Positions 12,714 through 13,754 of a DNA stretch of 13,754 nt are shown piece after piece (position 1 is the stretch's first letter; each line of letters opens with the position of its first letter). The translations under genes and the position numbers were made by a program. A model generated the notes under the pieces. The model was not told the origin of the DNA. It searched no databases and was given only the letters and a program-made list of their open reading frames with translations. Source of the DNA: Candidatus Nealsoniibacteriota bacterium (GTDB lineage: Bacteria > Patescibacteriota > Minisyncoccia > Minisyncoccales > MHMH01); NCBI GenBank assembly GCA_016186525.1, contig JACPLM010000050.1:1-13754 (forward strand), in the 5' to 3' direction.

Positions 12714-13082
12714 ATGGAACAACACTACGAATTAACTTATACAATTTCAAAAAATCTCTCTCCGGAAGATGCAGCAGCTCTTTTGGAGAGGATAAGCTCT
12801 TTGCTTCCCAACGCCATTCAAACGGAAAAGGGGCAGGATTTCTTTTCTTTGGAATTTTATTCAAGTCCAGCTATGATTGAAGAATTGGAGAATAAAATTA
12901 AGCTGGAATCCCAAGTCAAAAAACACCTAATCGTCAAAAAACTGGCAATGAAAGCGATGAAAGTGAGAGGCCCGAGAATTAAAAAGACCGAAAGCCAACT
13001 TGCCCCAGAAGAGCAAAAAACAGAGAAAGTCGAATTAAAAGAAATTGATAAAAAACTTAAAGAAATTTTCGATGAATCTTAA
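12714..13082 (+). CDS. rpsF: Ribosomal protein bS6, compact form
   Basis: 122 aa, small-subunit protein that pairs with bS18 on the platform. HYELTYTISKNLSPEDAAALLERISSLL gives the first strand and helix of the ferredoxin-like fold, FFSLEFYSS a later strand, PAMIEELENKIKLESQVKKHLIVKKLA the second helix and last strand, and a lysine/glutamate-rich tail fills ~85-122. The usual GRRxLAYPIxK segment between helix 1 and the next strand is reduced to about NAIQTEKGQD, so the protein looks shortened in the middle. The identification is supported by operon order: bS6, SSB, bS18 is the classical arrangement. Its end overlaps the ssb start by 11 nt. Confidence 0.88.
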   Translation: MEQHYELTYTISKNLSPEDAAALLERISSLLPNAIQTEKGQDFFSLEFYSSPAMIEELENKIKLESQVKKHLIVKKLAMKAMKVRGPRIKKTESQLAPEEQKTEKVELKEIDKKLKEIFDES

Positions 13083-13536
13083 TAGGGTCATCATTATCGG
13101 GAACTTAGCGGCTGATCCAGAATTAAGAACTACGACTTCAGGAAAATCTGTTTGCAACTTCAGGATAGCTACCAATAGAATTTGGAAAGACTCTGCCGGA
13201 CAGCAGCAAAAAGAGACAGAATTTCACACAATTATCGCTTGGGGCAGGCTGGCCGAAATAACCTCGCAATACCTAACCAAAGGAGCATTAGCTATGATTG
13301 AGGGCAGATTAAGAACAAGATCATGGCAGGATAAATCCGGAAATAAAAGATATACGACTGAAATTATAGCAGAAAACTTGCAAATGGGCCCAAAGGGCCA
13401 GGGCTTTAAAAGAGCAGAGGAGCATGCTGGAGAAAGAGATGCGTCTCCGGAAAATATACCCATAGTCGAAGAGCCGTTAGCTCCAGTGAACGAAGAAGCA
13501 GAAGAAGAAATCAACGTAAAGGATATACCCCTCTAG
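13072..13536 (+). CDS. ssb: Single-stranded DNA-binding protein SSB
   Basis: 154 aa. The OB fold spans about residues 1-106: NRVIIIGNLAADPELRTTTSG, then VCNFRIATNRIWKD, ETEFHTIIAWGRLAEI and LTKGALAMIEGRLRTRSW, ending with the ENLQMGPKG strand. A short acidic linker leads to the tip INVKDIPL. The usual tip ends DIPF or a close variant; here the last residue is leucine (CTC). It protects ssDNA in replication and repair and recruits partners through the tip. Start ATG 13072 is chosen because MNLNRVIIIGNL is the canonical N-terminus; an upstream ATG at 13045 would add 9 residues inside rpsF. It is translationally coupled to rpsF. Confidence 0.96.
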   Translation: MNLNRVIIIGNLAADPELRTTTSGKSVCNFRIATNRIWKDSAGQQQKETEFHTIIAWGRLAEITSQYLTKGALAMIEGRLRTRSWQDKSGNKRYTTEIIAENLQMGPKGQGFKRAEEHAGERDASPENIPIVEEPLAPVNEEAEEEINVKDIPL

Positions 13537-13537
13537 A

Positions 13538-13567
13538 AATTTTCAATTCTTAATTTTCAATTTTCAA
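13538..13567. repeat. AT-rich repeat between ssb and rpsR
   Basis: It contains AATTTTCAATTC (13538-13549), also present at 1446-1457 in uvrA, and AATTTTCAATTTTCAA (13552-13567), the exact reverse complement of 4245-4260 in uvrC. It fills most of the 36-nt ssb-rpsR gap, where a Shine-Dalgarno sequence would normally be; none is seen. Confidence 0.7.
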
Positions 13568-13572
13568 ACTAA

Positions 13573-13754
13573 ATGAATTGTTTTTTTTGCCAAAAAAATA
13601 TTCAAGGCGCCGATTATAAAGACGTTAAAACGCTAAAGCGTTTTATTTCGGGTTTGGGCAAAATCAGGCCAAGAAAAAGGACTGGAACCTGTTCCAGCCA
13701 TCAAAGAAAATTAGCTAAAGCCATTAAGAGAGCAAGGCAGTTAGGATTGGTTCC
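13573..13754 (+). CDS. rpsR: Ribosomal protein bS18 (partial, cut by window end)
   Basis: 60 full codons of a protein usually ~70-80 aa. MNCFFCQKNIQGADYKDVKT, then LKRFISGLGKIRPRKRTGTC and SSHQRKLAKAIKRARQLGLV match bS18 throughout. C3, C6, C40 and H43 are placed as in zinc-binding (C+) versions of bS18, so metal binding is likely. It is the third gene of the bS6-SSB-bS18 operon and the partner of bS6 in the 30S platform. Start ATG 13573 is the only sensible one. Two palindromes lie within it (13626-13645 and 13682-13697). Confidence 0.96.
   Translation, partial: MNCFFCQKNIQGADYKDVKTLKRFISGLGKIRPRKRTGTCSSHQRKLAKAIKRARQLGLV

Noticed and set aside
13538..13567. Operator or bS6:bS18 autoregulatory RNA upstream of rpsR
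   Set aside because: The region is low-complexity AT-rich repeat shared with uvrA and uvrC and shows no stable stem-loop with the conserved features of such regulators.

Overview
The window looks like a chromosomal segment from a Candidate Phyla Radiation (Patescibacteria) bacterium, most likely of Parcubacteria type. This is inferred from several things: moderate AT-richness; near-zero intergenic space with repeated gene overlaps; a very short UvrC; a C39-like protease with an Ig-like domain; a membrane-anchored family 5 solute-binding protein with a peptidoglycan-binding insert and no transporter genes beside it; and abundant short palindromes inside genes. UGA is used as a normal stop (C39-like gene) and no gene needs UGA read as glycine, so code 11 fits and the recoded SR1/Gracilibacteria lineages do not. 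No mobile element, CRISPR array, phage module or defence island is visible. The longest stretch without a gene is 82 bases (2799-2880).

Layout. 1-2798 (minus): uvrA, lacking only its last residues at the window edge. 2799-2880: back-to-back divergent promoters. 2881-4955 (plus): a secreted or membrane-anchored C39-like peptidase overlapping a short uvrC by 4 nt. 4961-4991: a strong GC-rich hairpin. 5025-11307 (plus): a tightly packed run of a small four-helix membrane protein, secG, the solute-binding protein, a bifunctional phosphoglucose/phosphomannose isomerase, tRNA-Leu(CAG), RNase J, a palindromic spacer and trpS, ending at an intrinsic terminator. 11325-12668 (minus): phosphomannomutase/phosphoglucomutase, convergent with trpS. 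12669-12713: overlapping divergent promoters. 12714 to the end (plus): the rpsF-ssb-rpsR operon, with rpsR cut by the window edge.

How the genes fit together. UvrA and UvrC belong to nucleotide excision repair. The isomerase and the mutase can interconvert fructose-6-P, glucose-6-P, mannose-6-P and the 1-phosphates that feed surface glycans. SecG, the small membrane protein, the solute-binding protein and the C39-like protein are envelope functions. tRNA-Leu, RNase J, TrpRS, bS6, SSB and bS18 are information processing.

Most interesting signals. (1) uvrC carries four separate repeat or palindrome elements inside its coding sequence. One is a 51-bp in-frame unit bounded by 16-bp direct repeats, and another sits exactly where the usual UVR region is missing; uvrA carries two similar elements. 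This suggests a family of small elements that tolerate or use coding loops. (2) The RNase J start codon lies 2 nt after the tRNA-Leu discriminator base, so tRNA 3' processing would create a nearly leaderless RNase J mRNA. (3) Several promoters place the -10 box 6-8 nt from the start codon, pointing to routine leaderless initiation. I found no multi-gene system that I would call new.
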